Shown here: piece by piece, positions 61,820-64,000 of the stretch
Position numbering within the stretch: position 1 is the stretch's first letter
Layout: each line of letters opens with the position of its first letter
The notes under the pieces: model-generated
What the model was told of the DNA's origin: nothing
Databases searched by the model: none
What the model saw: only the letters and a program-made list of their open reading frames with translations
Program-made: the position numbers and the translations under genes
Source of the DNA: Luteolibacter algae
GTDB taxonomy: Bacteria; Verrucomicrobiota; Verrucomicrobiia; Verrucomicrobiales; Akkermansiaceae
NCBI RefSeq assembly: GCF_042683045.1
Contig: NZ_JBHUIT010000008.1
Coordinates: 124,001 to 188,000, forward strand
Length of the DNA stretch: 64,000 bases
Direction: 5' to 3'

Positions 61820-63823
61820 ATGAAGATTCCTTCTGTAGCATTGTCTGCCCTGTTCCCGTTGATCCTGGGCCTTGGAGCCATGCACTCGCGGGCGATGAGC
61901 GAGCGCCCGAATGTTATCCTGATCGTTGCCGATGACATTAGCGCCCGGGAATTTCCTTTCTATGGCTCCAGTAAATGGTCTGACGGGCGGCGTGCGAGAA
62001 CACCGATGATGGATCGGTTGGCGAAGGAAGGTTGCTTTGTGGAGACAATGTGGGCGGCTACGATCTGTAAACCAAGCCGGGTGAGTCTACTAACCGGAAC
62101 TTATGCGCATCAGAATAAATACTGGGACAACGGACATATCGGTGTCGATTGCAGGACAACCTACAGTGCCTACGAGAGTGCGCCGATCACACTTGGCAAC
62201 ATGAGTAGGGACGCGGGATACGCGAATCTTTGGGTTTCCAAGAACCACGTTTCGAGTGGTGGGGATGTCCTTAGTATGGGTTTCAACGAAGCGGTTTTTA
62301 ATCCCGGCGAACCTGCGCGCCACCCGGCATGGAATCCTTTTGGCACACCAGATAAGAATCCGTATCCTCTTTTCCGGACATCGGATCCCAAGGACTGGGA
62401 TCATGAGTCATTCTTTTTCTGGCCGGAAATGCAGTTGATCAATCATCCGGATCATCCTTCGGAGCCATTCAAGTTCGAGAAAACCAAAATCAACGATTAC
62501 GCGCCGGATTTGGAAATGCAGCACGTTTTCAATTTTATCGATCGCTCCAGAACTGCGGAAAAACCATTCTTTGTGCTGCACACCCCGCATCTCGGTCATT
62601 TGGCAAAGGACTCTTCCGATCCCGAGTTCAAGACTGTATGGCCCGGGACACCGGTTATTGAGTGGAAAGATGGTGGCTATGTCCGCAAGGAGCCAAAATT
62701 CATCAAGCGTGCGGACGGCGGTTATGACAAAGTCAATATCACACCCAATGGGCTGGCATACCATATCGAGTATCTCGATTACCAGATTTGGCAGTATGTC
62801 ACGAGGCTCGAAGAGCTGGGCGAATTGGAGAATACCGTGATCATTTTCAGCGCTGATAACGGCACCCAGGATAACGCTGGAAGATATGGCAAAGGAAAAG
62901 TGATCAGTCAGCAGGGGCAGCATGTGCCATTGCTTATCTATGCACCCGGGGTCAACGGCTTCGTAAAAGGGCGCCAGGCGATCTGCTCGGATTTCACTGA
63001 TATTCTTCCCACGCTTGCAGAGATCATGCACTTCGAGTTCCCGGCAGATTATGAAAAGCTGGACGGAAAAAGCCTCTGGCCCTACCTCACGGGAAAGACT
63101 GATCAACACCGCGACTACATCTATTCGATGCGTCTGGAAGCACAGATGATACGGAATAACAAAGTCATGCGCGATGGCTATGGCACGTGGTATGACGTCA
63201 ATAAACGTGCGGGAGACTATAACAGCTTTGCGACCTTGGACTCTCTTCCGGAAGGCGAATACAAAAACGTTCTATTGGCGGAAAAGGCGAAGCTCGAGCC
63301 CGAGCTAGCCAAATACAATCTCTACGATGTGGATTCGGAAGCTCCCTTGCCGCCAGCGGATGCGGACGGTGATGGAATCGCGGATTGGTTCGAGGAAAAA
63401 TTTGGCAGGATGGATCCTGACGCTGATGACGATGGGGACGGTGTTAGCAATTACCTGGAGTATATTCATGGCGGGGATCCTTCGGATCCAGAACTGCCCG
63501 GTGAACAGCAGTTGCCGCATGTTATTGAAATCGCGGACGCCCAAGGAGAATACCTGGCCCTAGAGTTTGAACGTCTGAAAGAGCTCGGACCGGACTACTG
63601 GTTCGTAATCGAAGGCTCTTCCGATGGTATGGAATGGACCACGGATGGTGTCGTCCAGCAGCATACTGTTCGCTCCCTCGGGAAACAGACAGAGCGCGTT
63701 ATCGCACGGATAGCCGCTGACAAGCACCGGGCTCTTTTAAAAGAACTCCGGCTGACAGTGCACAAACCGATCAAGCGCAAGCCGCGGAAGTTTGTTCATC
63801 TGCTAAAAAAGGCTGGGAAATAA
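61820..63823 (+). CDS. Secreted sulfatase with calcium-binding repeat tail
   Basis: Sulfate-ester hydrolase of the alkaline-phosphatase-like superfamily. 667 residues: leader about 1-25, VILIVADDISAREF (metal Asp pair, 38-39) and CKPSRVSLLTG (83-93), where Cys83 would be converted to formylglycine. Further ligand region VIIFSADNGTQDNAGRYGKG. After the catalytic part come DADGDGIADWFEEKFG and DPDADDDGDGVSNYLEYIHGGD, thrombospondin-3/dockerin-like calcium loops, then a beta-rich tail. PVC bacteria carry many such enzymes to desulfate algal polysaccharides; the substrate is unknown here. Terminator follows. Confidence 0.93.
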   Translation: MKIPSVALSALFPLILGLGAMHSRAMSERPNVILIVADDISAREFPFYGSSKWSDGRRARTPMMDRLAKEGCFVETMWAATICKPSRVSLLTGTYAHQNKYWDNGHIGVDCRTTYSAYESAPITLGNMSRDAGYANLWVSKNHVSSGGDVLSMGFNEAVFNPGEPARHPAWNPFGTPDKNPYPLFRTSDPKDWDHESFFFWPEMQLINHPDHPSEPFKFEKTKINDYAPDLEMQHVFNFIDRSRTAEKPFFVLHTPHLGHLAKDSSDPEFKTVWPGTPVIEWKDGGYVRKEPKFIKRADGGYDKVNITPNGLAYHIEYLDYQIWQYVTRLEELGELENTVIIFSADNGTQDNAGRYGKGKVISQQGQHVPLLIYAPGVNGFVKGRQAICSDFTDILPTLAEIMHFEFPADYEKLDGKSLWPYLTGKTDQHRDYIYSMRLEAQMIRNNKVMRDGYGTWYDVNKRAGDYNSFATLDSLPEGEYKNVLLAEKAKLEPELAKYNLYDVDSEAPLPPADADGDGIADWFEEKFGRMDPDADDDGDGVSNYLEYIHGGDPSDPELPGEQQLPHVIEIADAQGEYLALEFERLKELGPDYWFVIEGSSDGMEWTTDGVVQQHTVRSLGKQTERVIARIAADKHRALLKELRLTVHKPIKRKPRKFVHLLKKAGK

Positions 63824-63845
63824 GCTCAAACGGCACTCCTTCCGG

Positions 63846-63880
63846 AAAGGCACTGATTCATGCGAATCAGTGCCTTTTCA
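63846..63880 (+). terminator. Strong rho-independent terminator after the sulfatase
   Basis: A perfect 14-bp stem AAAGGCACTGATTC/GAATCAGTGCCTTT with loop ATGC (63846-63877), whose 3' arm ends in TTTT. 22 bases after the sulfatase stop. Confidence 0.88.
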
Positions 63881-63912
63881 GTGTGGATTCGAGGTTCCAA
63901 TCTGCTGCCGGC

Positions 63913-64000
63913 ATGACTCCGGCTTACTCTCTGGAGGAAAAGTTCCTGCAACGGGTAATTCATCCAGTTGGAACGCTGTTTTCCGGATGGGAAGAGTGGA
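63913..64000 (+). CDS. Possible start of a further gene (cut by window edge)
   Basis: An ATG at 63913 opens a frame that runs without a stop to the end of the window and begins MTPAYSLEEKFLQRVIHP. Too short to identify. No clear ribosome-binding site precedes it. It may be the N-terminus of a protein continuing to the right. Confidence 0.35.
   Translation, partial: MTPAYSLEEKFLQRVIHPVGTLFSGWEEW

Noticed and set aside
1..64000. tRNA, rRNA or riboswitch genes
   Set aside because: No cloverleaf-like segment, rRNA signature or recognisable riboswitch core was seen in the intergenic stretches, including those before the flavin and cobalamin genes; a covariance search was not possible here.

Overview
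The window looks like a chromosomal segment from a Verrucomicrobia-type (PVC superphylum) bacterium. The pointers are a DUF1592-family cytochrome c protein paired with a Tat-exported DUF1552 protein (41.6-45.1 kb), a PVC-type haem-binding dehydrogenase-like protein (45.9-48.2 kb), an SHD1-esterase fusion (11.6 kb), a secreted sulfatase ending in calcium-binding repeats (61.8 kb) and frequent twin-arginine or Sec leaders. No rRNA, tRNA or CRISPR array was seen. Most of the window is moderately GC-rich and densely coding; 21.85-24.4 kb is visibly more AT-rich.

Layout. 0-4.1 kb: zinc/manganese ABC transporter genes and a phosphohexomutase joined by 4-nt stop/start overlaps and closed by a strong terminator. 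4.2-5.9 kb: two TPM-domain proteins, one cytosolic with a zinc ribbon and one exported and membrane-anchored. 5.9-18.5 kb: transport and general metabolism (MATE exporter, aldo/keto reductase, CPA1 antiporter, PutP-like symporter, secreted esterase, spermidine-synthase-like enzyme, baeRF-type protein, 2-hydroxyacid dehydrogenase, LysR regulator divergent from a quinone oxidoreductase, cupin protein). 18.6-20.8 kb: a decay zone with an exoprotein remnant, a REP-associated transposase (RAYT) broken by an in-frame stop, a cluster of REP-like hairpins and the tail of an L,D-transpeptidase gene.

21.85-24.44 kb: a compact three-gene cassette, D12-class DNA adenine methylase, four-helix membrane protein and DGQHR-domain (DndB-like) protein, with a 14-nt overlap and a 2-nt gap. 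It is the best candidate here for an undescribed DNA-modification or defence system. 24.5-32.1 kb: Mfd, an N-formylglutamate-amidohydrolase-like protein, an Old Yellow Enzyme with an FMN reductase, and a LytS/LytTR two-component pair.

32.6-41.4 kb, minus strand: a heavy-metal efflux locus (His-rich secreted protein, TolC-like channel, adaptor with a His-rich anchored tail, RND pump, His/Cys-rich periplasmic protein, P1B ATPase) with hairpins in two of its intergenic gaps. 41.6-49.1 kb: PVC-type exported haem proteins, an MtfA-like peptidase and a Tat-exported superoxide dismutase. 49.1-56.5 kb: ribH-nusB with an unusually long NusB, a small DUF6941-like protein, short-chain dehydrogenase, peptidoglycan amidase, YkgJ-like cysteine-cluster protein, glycogen synthase, flavin reductase and a secreted unknown. 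56.6-61.0 kb: a MoxR-DUF58-transglutaminase operon. 61.2-64.0 kb: a PduO-type cobalamin adenosyltransferase, the sulfatase, a strong terminator and the start of a possible further gene at the edge.
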